From Apostichopus japonicus (Eukaryota; Echinodermata; Holothuroidea; Aspidochirotida; Stichopodidae): a stretch of 64,000 nt of DNA. The stretch lies in NCBI RefSeq assembly GCF_037975245.1, contig NC_092565.1:7432999-7496998 (forward strand), read 5' to 3'. A program made the position numbers and the translations under genes. The notes under the pieces are model-generated. The model saw nothing but the letters and a program-made list of their open reading frames with translations, had not been told where the DNA came from and made no database searches. Positions 48,701 through 60,095 of the stretch are shown piece after piece (the stretch's first letter is position 1; the number at the start of each line of letters is the position of its first letter).

Positions 48701-51700
48701 GAGGAAAGTGTATGGATTAATGAAGGTAACAATTGGTTTAGTATTCGGAGGAAAGGTGTAGGAATAGTTCTTTACATGTGGGTAAGTAAGTATTCAGAGG
48801 AAAGTGTATGAATAAATGAAGGTAACAATTGATCTCAGAACTTAAGTATAGGTAAATAATATTGAAACAGACTGCAGTTAAGGTTGAGGTTCCAAACAAA
48901 CAAATGGGAAAACACTTGAAGGGAATTGAGAGAAACGGAAGGAGAAAATGAAGGAAAAAGTAAATAAAAATGAAACAATTCTGATTAATTAGTTCTGACA
49001 CTAATTAGTGTCTTTAATTATTTATAGTGTAGACAAATGCAGTCATGTTTATAGTCTAAAAGAGAGTAAAATTACACAAATATGATGAGGTTTACTAAAT
49101 GTTATGATTTGTTCATCATTAATGGACGTTAAATGGACGCAGAATATGAATTTTGGTATCTTGTGAAACCAAACTAAAATATTAAAATCGAATGCATAAT
49201 TCATGCCATTTGAAAGGAAAAATTAGTCACTTTTATAGGTTAAAAAGTGTATAAGAGACATTTATTTCAATATTTTCAATATTTGCAATATAGTTACATT
49301 TTACCTTCAGTTTCATGAACTTTTCACTTTACTGTACAGAATCCACCTCATCTTCCGAATGTGGGATCATATCCTTAAATGATGAAAATAAGGACTTGCT
49401 CACAGGAGCTGGTTGTAACGCCCAAAATAGAAGGAAGAGGTTAGAAAACAAATTTTCATTCTCTTGAAAGATTCTCTTTGGGTTTGTTTTTTTATTTACA
49501 TTTTTGTTCTCATATGAAGATTGCTCTTGGTGCAGCAGGCTTACCAGAAATGCCGCATCCAAACACCTATCCCTTTAATTCATGGAATTCATACATATGT
49601 CAAGAATTTTTAATTTTTTAAATTATCATTCTGGGCTCTACTGCAATGCAAGTGTGAGAAAGTATACGGCTGATCGGTTTATAGACCTCAACAGAAAGAG
49701 CCTTTGTACAGCTAGCCCAGATGGTGGTGGGTTTAAAATTAAGAGCTTAAACTTCCTTCTCCCAGGCACTTTCTTTGGCTTGATGTCTTGCAGTTTTCTA
49801 CCCTTTGAGAAGTCGGTGGCTGATTGCGGTAAAGCGATAATAGAGTAATTATTCTAAGTAATGCTACCTTTTGTCTGTACCTACTATTCAAGGTAATAAT
49901 AAAGTCCAACTGAAGTTTGCCTATAGCTCTATACATCTATCTAAAACATTGATGAATTTTTACACTGTTTTGAGGGGAGAGAGCCACTACTCCCCCCTTC
50001 CTTTTTTATTTGAGGGGTGGGAGGTCGGAAGGATTTACGGGGGTTGCAGTTAAGGTGTTAATCGCACGTTAAGACCAATCCAGTAGACAATAATGTCAAC
50101 TCCTACATTATGAGTTTTCAGACACTGTATTAGCGTTGCCACGGTAATTGAATAGCCTTTAAGAAATTCATCTTCGTCATATTTGTGTCAAACTAAACAT
50201 TTGATTTCACAAAGCTTTTAATTCAGTCTCTTTGCTATCATATGCATCATATCTACTTTAATACATACAATTATAACAGTTAAATTGAAGTTCACAAAAT
50301 TTTCTTTGGTTTTTGGAAGTTAAAACAAGCGTCATAGTATACTTGACAGAAATGAAAGAGAAGAATCGGTTCGTCAGTCTTATCCTGAATGACAAAATAG
50401 CTTTTGTTAAGCAAATTTGCTAAACATGCTGCATGTTGCTCAATAAAATGGTAAACAAATATTCATGTAATAGTGTTGCTTATTGCATGGGTACACTTAA
50501 TTTAACTTCTGTCTTATTTAGTCCCTCAGTTTTAATATTTCCCGCCGATATTGTGCTCTTAATATCTCACGTTCTCTCTCCTTTTCGCAGGGAGGTGACG
50601 TTAACTAAAGACCAATTGAATTCTTTGCAACCGAGAAGATGCCCTCTGAGTAAAATACCCATGTAAGTTTTGACGAGTCAGAATCTCATTAAGGTTCATG
50701 GTCTTTTATAATTCATATCTTAAGCGCTTGTGGGTCCCCAATGAACTGTTCTTTTGTGTTCATGCCACAGGAGTCGGGTGTGAAAAGAGAATTGGGTTCA
50801 GAGCCATTTTGTTTTTTATTTGCAGGATGTATATATTCCTCGATTTCTTTGATACGTGACATAAAAAAATTAAAAAAAATATATGTGAAAGCAAACCCCA
50901 GCTGAAATTACAACTTTTCAGCTGTTAAACAGCATTCCCCTTTTAATTATACTGAAGAAGAGAGTTTGTCACATCCAGTACATCTCGAAAGAAAGCTTTT
51001 ATCTCAAGTTGAAATTAATGGATTGCTGTATATTGAGGCGGCAAGCAGCTTTGCTTCTCTCTCGCTTTTGTTTCAAAATGCGGACTCAGACGGTTTCGTA
51101 GCTCATTCCTCTTTTCTATATTTTTGTTGCCTTGTAGAGTAACCAGGGGGGCGACATTCAATAACATAACGATGCGGGAGGGAGACGAAATACTGCAAAT
51201 CAACAAAGAAAACACCGACAATCTTGAAATGGAGGATTTAACGGAACAGGAGGTAAGTAGTGTATGCATTCTGGAGGTGACAGGGAAAATGCGTGGAAAT
51301 GGAAAGGAAAAAAAAGGTCTATACTTCAAGAAAAATGGCAGGTCAAGCTTTAATTCTGACAGACATGTGCCTTGCAAGTAACTTATCCCAAGAAGGCAGT
51401 TTAAAAGTGACCAGTGTTTCTTCTTTCAGACTATCCTGCGATGTGTATGTATATGTATATTAGATCCTCCTGCATGCAGGAAATTGCGAAGAAGCCTCAT
51501 TGGCTTATCAAAGCCGCAAGCGGACCGAAACCAGTCTCTTACATGCATATTTAACGTCCATGATTATGAATTGTTAATGGTCAACAACTCTGTAACTGGA
51601 CGACATACATTAATCTGGGAGTGACTCGAACAGGCCACCTTGTGATTGAAAGTTACCGGCGTTAACCACTGAGCTAACACTCCATATAGTTAAAAGGTCA

Positions 51701-54393
51701 GGGTATTCCCCTCTCCCCACCCCTCACCTACTGCCCCCATGGCAAAACTGAACTGTGCTTTTTTGCTTTCTCTCTAGCTGAAAATCACCTTCCGGCCTTG
51801 CCAACAAGCACTTTCTTTCCCACACATACAAAATACTGGAGGTGGACTTGGTATAACTTGGGACGGAAATGTCGTAAGTATAGTCAATGAAAGGCACATT
51901 AATAATGTGAGAAACTTCTTGAGAACTTCATTACAAAGATTTAAGAAATTCATGCCACCAACAAGAAAAATAAAGATGCCATGATCTTGTCCCAAACTCC
52001 AGGTGTATCTTGATTTGGTTTTACTGAATGTAGCTGATCCGGTTTTGCCCGATAAATTTTAATCGAGAAATTAATTAAAGTCGGTATCTGCTCATCTGTC
52101 AATGTAATCTTTCACACTTCCAAGTGTCATGAAAGAAAGCCAACTTTTGACAGGAATATGTGATTTTTTCGATGAGGATAAATGTTTTGGACATTGCAGC
52201 CAAAAAAGTGATCTGTCTGTTAAATCCTGTGAAAATATGTTATCACAGGAGAGATTTATGAATTGTCTTGTTTCTAGTAAGGATGGGGTTGTTTTTTATC
52301 CTGAAAAGTTTAGAAATTACCTAGGAAGAAAATGTAAAAGTTACACAATCTAAATTACGTTGACCTAAAAGTACAAGTAACACATCAGTATGTACAGCAG
52401 GAGAACAGAGTTCAATTCTGTTTTGTTTTTTGTTCTCTTTTCTGATTGTAAAGTTCGGTAATTGTTCACAGGGAGTGTCACTGCCCGACAAGTCCTATAG
52501 GGTTTGTTAGTACCCTTCCTCACACAAGTTTTGTTTCTTATCTCTGTCTATGCTTTATGTCATACTTTAAATAAATGAAAAAATGAAAATCTAGTCTTCA
52601 TCAAGTTTGCAGAACCACATCTCCGGTTTCATTTGTAGAGTTAAAGTACTATGAATAACGTACAGACGATCTGTATCCATTTTTGTCCCAAACGCCGTTG
52701 ATGATAAAAAAAGCTATTTGTCACTATAGCGCTACATTTGGTTTAAGTAAAGATATTACCAACAAGATAGTCAACCAACCATAATAGAAATTTAACAATT
52801 TTTTAATGTGTAAAGAAATATCCTTCAATGAAATATCCTTCAATGTTTTTTTTTCGAAATGAACAATATAAATCTGACAGCAATTTATTTCATGACAAAA
52901 GTTTGACGGTTTCAACCTTTAAATCTGGCTTTGACACTTGCGTTTATGGTTTAAGACAGAGGATGGGTAGGCTACTGAATGGATCCTGTGGGCGGTGCTG
53001 AAAGTTTGTACCCAATCTTCAGGGCATAACACTTTTATATAAAGGATTTACCTATACTCCTGTAAAATGGTAATCTAACATTAATAAATAGTCCAAGAAA
53101 AGATCAGGTAATTCTATATAGGATACACTATCGATCTGATGTGTTGAAGTATCGGATCACAAGTCAGAGCCTTTATTAAAAAGTACCCAAAAACTATATC
53201 ATTCCGAGCCATAAGGTTTCTTACAAGAGCGGCATTAATAAGTTCTTGAAAGACTCCTAGCGAGACACATTTAAATCCATGAGGGTGGCATCCATTCTGT
53301 ACACAGACTGTAATATGCCCACCTAGTGTGGTCTTAGGATTTAGTCTTTCATAACATCAAGCTTAACTTGTTCTTCACTTCATTTCGTTTTAAGGTGGTG
53401 GATATTACAGATGGCCCATTTGTGGAAGAAGCTCGCAAGAAATCGCTTACAGAAGAAGGCAATCCGTTTTGTCTTACCCACTGCAATGGATACTTCATTC
53501 CTCTTCACCGCACCAATCCTGAAAAGGTAGACTACCATTTGGACCATTTTTTTTTTTTTTACCGCATATATGCTGCAGAATATTGTCACAGATATGGAGG
53601 GCTAGGACTATCAATGCAGTATTTATGGCTCGTTGAAGCTTTCATGAATCACTGTATTAGAAGCATTGTACGGACTTTAGACTAGCCTGGCATAATTCCG
53701 ATCCCTAAATTTCAGCTGATGTTCTTTCGGTGATTGAGTTGTTGACGGTCGACTTGATCCACTAAATTGTTAAGAAACCATTGAAAACAACTACTGTAAG
53801 TGCAGGTTTCAGGTTTTGAGGACAAATACCTCAGACAAGAGAGATTAATTTTTAAGTGGCTGGATTATGAAGTTCAACCCTGCACCGCTCTTGAAGCCGG
53901 CCCCCTCAGATGGGCAACGCAGAGCTCAAGGGGGTATTTGTTAAGGTTGATCCCAAGGAGCACTATATAAGAAAGTTTTACCACAGAAAGAATCAGGTCA
54001 CAGAGAGTTATAATTTCGGCTAGTCAGCTTTTACTGGAATAGTATGTTGTCTTCATGTTGGTGACTGAAAGGTTTTAGTTGAGGAATTTGAAGTTTTTTG
54101 AAGTTATTTGAAGTATTTGAAGTTATTTGAAATATTTGAAGTTTTAGTTGAAGTATTTGAAGTTTTTTGAAGTTTTAGTTGAAGTATTTGAAGTTTTAGT
54201 TGAAGTTTCTTGAAGTAGTTGAAGTTATTTGAAGAACTTGAAGTTTTAGTTGAAGTATTTGAAACCTGTTACAACACCTCTTCTACTTTCTTCTCTTCAA
54301 AAGCAGATGCAGGATGTTTTCAGGAAGGCTGGAGATAAGCTGAGCTTGATATTCCAACCGGTACTGAGAATGAAGGCTGTGGCAGGAAGGTAG
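42727..54393 (+). CDS. Zinc ribbon - PH-like - PDZ - PDZ protein ('gene B'), 415 residues
   Basis: Eleven coding exons join in one frame: 42727-42820, 44059-44114, 44591-44796, 46737-46896, 47843-47972, 49340-49439, 50591-50662, 51138-51252, 51778-51873, 53395-53526, 54307-54393. All have AG/GT junctions. The start ATG has a good context (GAGATGG). Predicted domains: zinc ribbon with Cys4, Cys9, Cys20 and Cys23; a PH-like region, about residues 35-132, lacking the usual helix Trp; a linker with Tyr140 (YDRP) and Tyr164 (YEVL); a degenerate PDZ1, about 250-311 (MREGDEILQIN); and PDZ2, about 312-405, with GLGI as carboxylate-binding loop and NPFCLTHCNGYFIPL as the second half. The fold order and six intron phases match gene A. 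Exact orthologue not recognised; probably a cytoplasmic scaffold (inference). The first coding exon could be extended upstream if a different 5' exon is used. Confidence 0.82.
42959..43122 (-). mobile_element. tRNA-derived SINE
   Basis: On the minus strand, an A-box-like TGGCCAATTGGCTAAGGC (43113-43096) and a B-box GGTTCGATTCC (43069-43059) are followed by TGTGTCCTTGGGCAAGATGC and CCACCCAGGGGTTAAATGGG. These body phrases recur in the SINE at 37905-38255, so both belong to one family or share a conserved central domain. Located in the first coding intron of gene B. Confidence 0.82.
43200..43600. repeat. Pyrimidine-rich degenerate minisatellite
   Basis: Repeated phrases CACTGACCCATTTCATCCCC, with variants CACATTGACCCATT, at a period of about 30-33 bp (about 60 bp for the higher-order unit). 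The strand is strongly C/T-biased. The open frames across it are artefacts. Located in a gene B intron. Confidence 0.85.
43816..43975. repeat. GAT/GGT-rich imperfect repeat
   Basis: A run of GATGGTGGTGATTGTGATGA-type trinucleotide-like repeats with interruptions, shortly upstream of the 44059 exon of gene B. Confidence 0.7.
47973..49339 (+). other. Gene B intron filled mainly by a tandem array
   Basis: The intron runs from donor GTAAGTTG at 47973 to acceptor CTGTACAG ending at 49339. About 60% of it is the tandem repeat at 48001-48850. The rest (48851-49339) is AT-rich and unremarkable. Confidence 0.75.
48001..48850 (+). repeat. Roughly 105-bp tandem repeat containing consensus 5' splice sites
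   Basis: About eight copies of a unit with the phrases AACAATTGATCTCAGTACTT, AAGTATTCTGAGGAAGGTGT, AGGAATAGTTCTTTACATG and TAGGTAAGTAAGTATTC. Some copies lack part of the unit. Almost every unit contains AGGTAAGTAAG or GGGTAAGTAAG, close to the optimal U1 snRNA match. The array begins only about 30 bases after the true donor of the 47843-47972 exon. Confidence 0.93.
51467..51692 (-). mobile_element. tRNA-derived SINE, third copy or family
   Basis: On the minus strand, GTTAGCTCAGTGGTTAACGC (51678-51659) resembles a tRNA 5' region with A box, and GTTCGAGTCAC (51631-51621) is B-box-like. The body differs from the two SINEs at 37.9 and 43.0 kb and ends in a TTTCCTGCATGCAGGAGGAT phrase. Located in the intron between the PDZ exons of gene B. 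Confidence 0.7.
51874..53394 (+). other. Gene B intron inside PDZ2
   Basis: This 1.5-kb intron separates the two halves of PDZ2. It is AT-rich and shows no supported repeat or gene. Confidence 0.7.
54070..54262. repeat. TTGAAG simple-repeat tract just upstream of the last gene B exon
   Basis: Irregular repetition of TTTGAAGTTATTTGAAGT and GTTTTAGTTGAAGTATTTGA units. It ends about 45 bases before the terminal exon acceptor at 54306, next to its polypyrimidine tract. Confidence 0.9.
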
Positions 54394-55124
54394 TGCGGTG
54401 TTACCCGGTCTCAGCCCGTAACCGGTGCTTGTAAAACTTCACACTATGATGCAATTGACTGCAGTCGAGAACAGCCTTCATCATAAAGAACCAATCACAG
54501 CATATCAATTCACTTTACAGGGTTGTCAGATGGTGCTGTAAAGTATTCTCACTTTGATGTAAGAATGAACGTTGGATGCAACTTAAGGTTCATAGGAATC
54601 GCCAGTCATAACAGTCTTCATGACACTATGATGCAATTCGTGGGAGTCGGAAAAACAGTTGGCCATGATTGTCTGCACACTGCCATCCGATTTCAAGGGT
54701 TCACAGATGGCGCTGTAAATGTTAAGTATGGAAATTGGAAAAGATTGGACAGCCCTTTAAATTGTGATGGATATTAAAGCCTTCAGGGCTGTAGTGAAAT
54801 TGTTGTATATAGACTTCATGTAAAACATATCTGATTTAAATTAATGCAGTTTGAGTTGGGTCAAGTAGGAACTTTACTTAAACTTCTATTCTATTCACAA
54901 AACCATCCATAAGGTAAACTCTCACCTCAATTGAAGGTGGTGTTTCTGGAAATTTGTTAGCAAATATTACGAAGAGAGTTTTTATTACTGACAAACATCC
55001 AGCGTCATATCAGATTATTTTACAGAGAGGTTTGAAAACTGACCTTTAGCAAGAGAGAGACCGTATAGTTTTATTTCCTTCTTTTTGTTAAAAGACACAT
55101 GGTTTGAACCAAGTCAAATTTTAC

Positions 55125-56212
55125 TGAATCAAACTTTTACATTGAGATGTACATATCGTTGATAAATTTATAAACCCTTTTTTCTGGGGAAAAAACTCCA
55201 GACCCTTTTTGTGAGAGTAGCTTTCAGGACCCTGGATCCACCACAGCTTAAAGGCATTGAAGACTCGCTCCAAACTGCGTGCGGCCATTTGAAAACGTTA
55301 ACTTTCCGTTGCTTGCAAGTGAAGTTTTTTGTGTCGCTACAAAATGCAGACAGTATTGAAACGTGATACCTTGTTATCTTTAGCTGGACCTGAGATGTCC
55401 ATCACTGTGTTGTAGGTATTGACCACAGCTGTATGTACTGACTGTACACTAGTGTCTAATTACCGACGGATGCAAGCTGTTCGTGTGTATTTTCTGGGAT
55501 TGCTGGTGGAATCTAACACTTCTGTTACACCTCATTCGAAACTAGGTCAGATTACCTGCATTAGACGTTTCTTTTTGCGCGAGTCTTCACACCCTTTAAT
55601 GCTGTTGGTAATGGCATACCAGAATTTTTGGCATTTGTTACAATCTATCTTTCTTTGATGATGAATCAAACTTTTATATTGAAATGTATATATTGTTGAT
55701 AAATTTATAAACCCTTTTTCTGGGGAAAAACTCCAGACCCTCTTTGTGAGAGTCCCTTTCAGGACCCTGGATCCCCCACAGCTTAAAGGCATTGAAGGCT
55801 CGCCCCAAGCCGTGTGCGGCCATTTCAAAATGTTAACTTTCCGTGAAGTTTTTTTTCGTGTCGCTGCAAAATGCAGACAGTAGTGAAATGTGATACCTTG
55901 TTATCTTTAGCTAGACCTGAGATGTCCATTGCTGTATTGTTTTTACACTGTGCTGTTGGAATTGACAGCAGCTGTATGTATTGACTGTGTACACTAGTGT
56001 CTAATTACCGACGGTAGGAAGCTGTGTGTGTATTTTCTGGGATCGATGGTGGTGTCTAACAATTCTGTTACACCTCATTCAAAACTAGGTCAGATTACCT
56101 GCATTAGACATTTCTTTTTGCGCGAGTCTTCACACCCTTTAATGCTGTTGGTAATGGCTTGTATACCAGAATTTTTGGCATTTGTTACAATCAACTGGTC
56201 TTTCTATGAGGA
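55125..56212 (+). repeat. Tandem duplication, two copies of about 540 bp
   Basis: Copy 1 (55125-55660) and copy 2 (55661-56212) both run from GAATCAAACTTTTA through TTGATAAATTTATAAACCC and CAGGACCCTGGATCC to CAGAATTTTTGGCATTTGTT. They differ by point changes and small indels. No conserved protein frame was found. Confidence 0.93.
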
Positions 56213-56536
56213 TGCATTAGTCTTGGGAATGAGTTTCATGAGAAGGGATGGAAATGCTGACAGGAACCGGTGCCTGCAGTGGTGTTACCATATATATTTT
56301 TTGATTATTATTTTGTTCATCAATTGAACAATGCAGATGTATGCTATTCAAATCTGTTGTACCATTGCAGCCTATTTATCATACATAGAGAGAAAGAGAG
56401 TTAGTTTTATTAATATATTGTATGTTGTAAATTAATGGAGAAAGAAACTTTTTCACTAGAATTAATAGTCTCTCAGAGTTGTGGTATATCTCTTCTTTGT
56501 CTCTTTGTACTTCTTGTGTGCTAAATATTTACTTGG

Positions 56537-56668
<132 letters not shown>

Positions 56669-57780
56669 CAGACACAACATTAATGTGATAATTAACATAT
56701 TAATTATGCACCCAACTCACATAATATCTTTTCATATTACCCTCTCTCACTTGACTCCGTATACTTCACGATTAGAGCCAGAAGTTAGGAGATTTGGTAG
56801 GTAGTAATTACAATACACTCTCCACAATGATACCCTCAAAATACAAATGTTAACCGCATCAATCAGTAACGATTCACAGCAAAATATTGCTGAGAAAATT
56901 TATAAAAATATACCAATTAGTTACAAATCCTCCAGTACAGGACAACTTTTAAACCATCATTTGTAAGTCACAAATCTCTTACAGAAAAAAAATCTGATCC
57001 AGTTTGTCACTCTGTGCCAGCTACAAATGTAACAGCATTTTAAATATCTGTTTATTCAAAGTTCAATAAAATTCAAAACAAGTATTAAAAAAAGATCTAT
57101 TATATTTTGTCCATTTAGGTCCAAACAATTTGAGTACCAAAAATTGTGGGGTCACGAGCACTGTTTGGGTCAAAACAAACTTTGGTTCACACTTTTTCTT
57201 TTTTTTTGTGAAAAAAATGTTGGTCCGAAAAACTGTTGGTCCAAAAATATAAAGTCCCAACATAAGTTTGGTCACAAAATATTGGGGTCACAAAACAACT
57301 TCTCTTGGTACAAACAAATTATTGGATGAAAAAAAAGGTCCGAACATTTTATTTTTGTCGGAACACAGAGACGTCGAAACAAAGGGGATGTCACCATTCT
57401 AGCACAATAAGTTGGTTCCCTGTTGCTGGAATATGAAGCACAGTGCTTACACATGTATGGTGCAACCATGGAGCTGCTACTCTAACGTAGCAGCACCCTG
57501 GTGCAACCCTGGTCACTTCACATACACAATGTTAGGGTCAAGTATCTCTCCAGATTTAATATGGCAAAACGTTAAGAACTGTTTAACTGTAATAGTAAAC
57601 ACCTTGTCTAAGGTTCAAACCCCAGAAGGTGAAATCTCAATATTCTGCCTTTCCTCCTTCCAATCTCCACCAGAGATATCATTTTGATTTTCTGCTCTTT
57701 TCCTCCTTCCATTCACTCCTTGATAAACACACTCCGTTCCATTTTTGAAGAAAAAAATTTCGATTAAAACATTGAACACT

Positions 57781-57971
57781 TCTATCGCTTAGCATGCAAC
57801 TTCCGAGGAACAACACAAAACCGGAAAACATTTATGAACAACAAAGGTTTGATTTGCCTGCTTTGAAATCACGTACCACTGGCAAGCAGAGCCTTATATT
57901 CAGAGAGTTGCGACAACTCAGGTCCGGGAATTTTGGATCACGTGACCTCATGGCACCATTTTGGGGCCAAC
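57781..57971. repeat. Upstream region of the THAP exon, repeated in rearranged form at 60.1-60.6 kb
   Basis: The part 57781-57850 (GCAACTTCCGAGGAACAAC, AAAACCGGAAAAC) recurs in direct orientation at 60499-60567. The part 57881-57971 (CAGAGCCTTATATTCAGAG, AGTTGCGACAACT, CCATTTTGGGGCCAA) recurs inverted at 60096-60161. The two halves are therefore duplicated but in different relative orientation. Confidence 0.75.
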
Positions 57972-58038
57972 TAATTCTGGCCGTAAGATCAACAACAACG
58001 TACGTTCGAGCAGTCAACATCTGCGCTGCCATCACAGA

Positions 58039-58190
58039 ATGCCTGGCTGTTCAGCGTGGGGCTGTTCGAATCGTCCCGAAAATGGGTCAGAGCTGTTCAG
58101 ATTTCCAACAAACCCAGATCGGAGGAAAACTTGGAAGGCGAATGTAAACAGCTTCACTGGAAGGCGAACTCCAATCACAAACTTTGCGAT
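58039..58190 (+). CDS. First exon of a THAP-domain protein (partial)
   Basis: THAP domains are C2CH zinc-binding DNA-binding modules found in transcription regulators and in P-element-like transposases. The ATG at 58039 opens MPGCSAWGCSNR with Cys4 and Cys9 at the usual spacing, then the FRFP motif, the 'P-x-RRKTW' segment with Trp33, and VNSFTGRRTPI at the point where the family has its second half. The exon ends at 58190 (GCGAT) before a strong donor, GTGAGTAC, in phase 2. The expected second exon with the C..H (CSxHF-type) motif was not identified downstream, so this is either the start of a gene running past the window or a broken copy. If unspliced, the frame stops two codons later. Confidence 0.65.
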
Positions 58191-59587
58191 GTGAGTACTT
58201 CACCTAGGCCTAGGCCTAGTACAATGAACTAAGTTTCGTAACACTAGGCCTAGCCTAGTCCATAACCAGGACTGTGGGTTACACCACACAGTCCTTACAG
58301 CTATGTATGGTGCACTGTGCAATGTACATACACACATACTGTAGTTAACAACACAGAAAACAGAGCATAATTTCAGGCATGAAAATGGTCTATTTTTAAA
58401 AAGTTCTGATCAAGAAAGTTGCGATGATGGGATGAGATCTGTTATAAGGTGCATAAAAATATCTCTGCAAAGTTTAGTGAGTATATTCCTTAAATTGAAG
58501 GCTCCAGCGTGGCAAGACAAATCGGGGATCTACGAAGCACAGTGTGCAATACAAAGCACCAAGGGCTAGCCTAGCCCCTAATGAAAAACTGCTCGACTCC
58601 ATTGAGTCATGAGCTTGTTTGGATTATTATTTATGAAAATTTGGGTGGCGATCTGGCAGACAATTGAAATGATTAATCATTCTGCTTTGCACTTGATGAT
58701 TTGAATTGAACTGGTCCAGAACTCCACTATCTTCTATTAAATAATATTGAAAAATTAGGTTACTAAAATATCACTGTAGGCTAGGTAAAAATATTTCCTA
58801 GAACATTGTGTCCTGTTAGAGGATAGCAGGTAAAACTAACAGAGTCAACTGAAAGCCATAGGCCTAATTAGGCTCAGGAATCATGTTTGTCCATGTCATA
58901 CATAGGTACAGTATACAGATCCTAATTCATATTCTTACAACCGGGCAGTTCCAAGCAAAAGAGGACATACAGTAACCCAGGAAATTCAATTTGACTGAGC
59001 CTAGGCCTAGCATTTTACCGTGGTTGGCGGGCAACTCCCCCCCCGGCAATCCCCCCCCCAAAAAACGACTCTAATTTTCGACTTCTGACAACATATTTAT
59101 GCTTCTGTTTGGGGGGAGAGGGTTGTCCGGGGGGTGTTGTCTGGTCACGATTACCTTATCCATTAATAGTAGAAGCCCATGCCTAGTAATAGAGGCACAA
59201 TTGGTATTTTAAAGAATTTCTGACTTTTTGGATCCTATAGTATATAGATGCAGCTTTTTCAAGTTATTAGACATAAAATTCGTAGATAAAAGCCTGACTC
59301 TCATACAAAAATATTCTGAAGTAGATCTTTTCAAATTCCAGCAGCAGCTTAGTTCTCATAACGCTGAAATATCCTACTCACATATACCATATGTTTGCGA
59401 TGTGAGTTCCAGATTAGTGGGAGGGATTAATTCATTTTTTTCCCGACGTGGCTGTTTATATCCGACCGACGAGACCAATTGTGATACCCCGAAACAATCA
59501 CCCTCCCCTGCCCCACATGTCACCTTTAACCCTGCGCTCTAAATTTTGTGGGACTGGAACACAGACAAAATGTGATTGGTCCATTTA

Positions 59588-59601
59588 GTTACCATAGCAA
59601 C
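59588..59601. promoter_or_regulatory. RFX-type X-box motif
   Basis: GTTACCATAGCAAC fits the RFX consensus GTTRCC-N(0-3)-RGYAAC. It is flanked by GATTGG and CCAAT, both CCAAT-box forms. Motif-based only. Confidence 0.45.
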
Positions 59602-59737
59602 CAATTTTCAAAGACCTAGCTTCATGATTTTGTGCACCATGTCAGTTCCAGTCACATGTCCAAATATCAACTTCGTCAGCCATTGCTAGCTCAAGTTACA
59701 GTTACTCCCAATTTTGACCAATCACAGGCTTTGTTTG

Positions 59738-59751
59738 GTTACCATGGCAAC
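59738..59751. promoter_or_regulatory. Perfect palindromic RFX X-box motif
   Basis: GTTACCATGGCAAC is a textbook X-box. A CCAATCAC element lies just upstream (59718-59725). The arrangement CCAAT plus X-box repeats that at 59588, about 150 bp apart. Motif-based only. Confidence 0.5.
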
Positions 59752-60095
59752 AATGGAAGAATGTACATTATTCCGCAACTGTGCAATATGTGTTACAATA
59801 TGATATATAACCAGTCATAATACAATTTTACCGTACCAGAATATCAACTGTTGAATTTGGACTTCCAAATGTGCCAACCTCATCCCCTTGAACTTGAGCG
59901 CAGCCAATCCCTCCCCCCCCCCCCCTCCCGTTCGACACTCGACGACCTACTTACACAGCCTCGGCGCATAAAAGCACCACAACATGAGCAGGCCAAAAAT
60001 AAAACCCAGAATCCCGCTCACACTTCTGCAATGCCATCGAAAAATTCCCCTATCCACCTGAACGCCCATTCCCACACATACTGTATGTTGCCCAT

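Noticed and set aside
54523-54777. 84-residue open frame after gene B
   Set aside because: It lies in a weakly repeated block of the gene B 3' region, and no homology is recognised.
57794-58147. 117-residue open frame overlapping the THAP exon in another frame
   Set aside because: It covers the repeated upstream region and shows no domain; the THAP frame has the Cys, FRFP and Trp motifs and a good donor.
59228-59542. 104-residue open frame with a possible donor after GCGAT at about 59400
   Set aside because: The donor context repeats that of the THAP exon, but there is no recognisable domain and no clear acceptor; kept only as a weak candidate exon.
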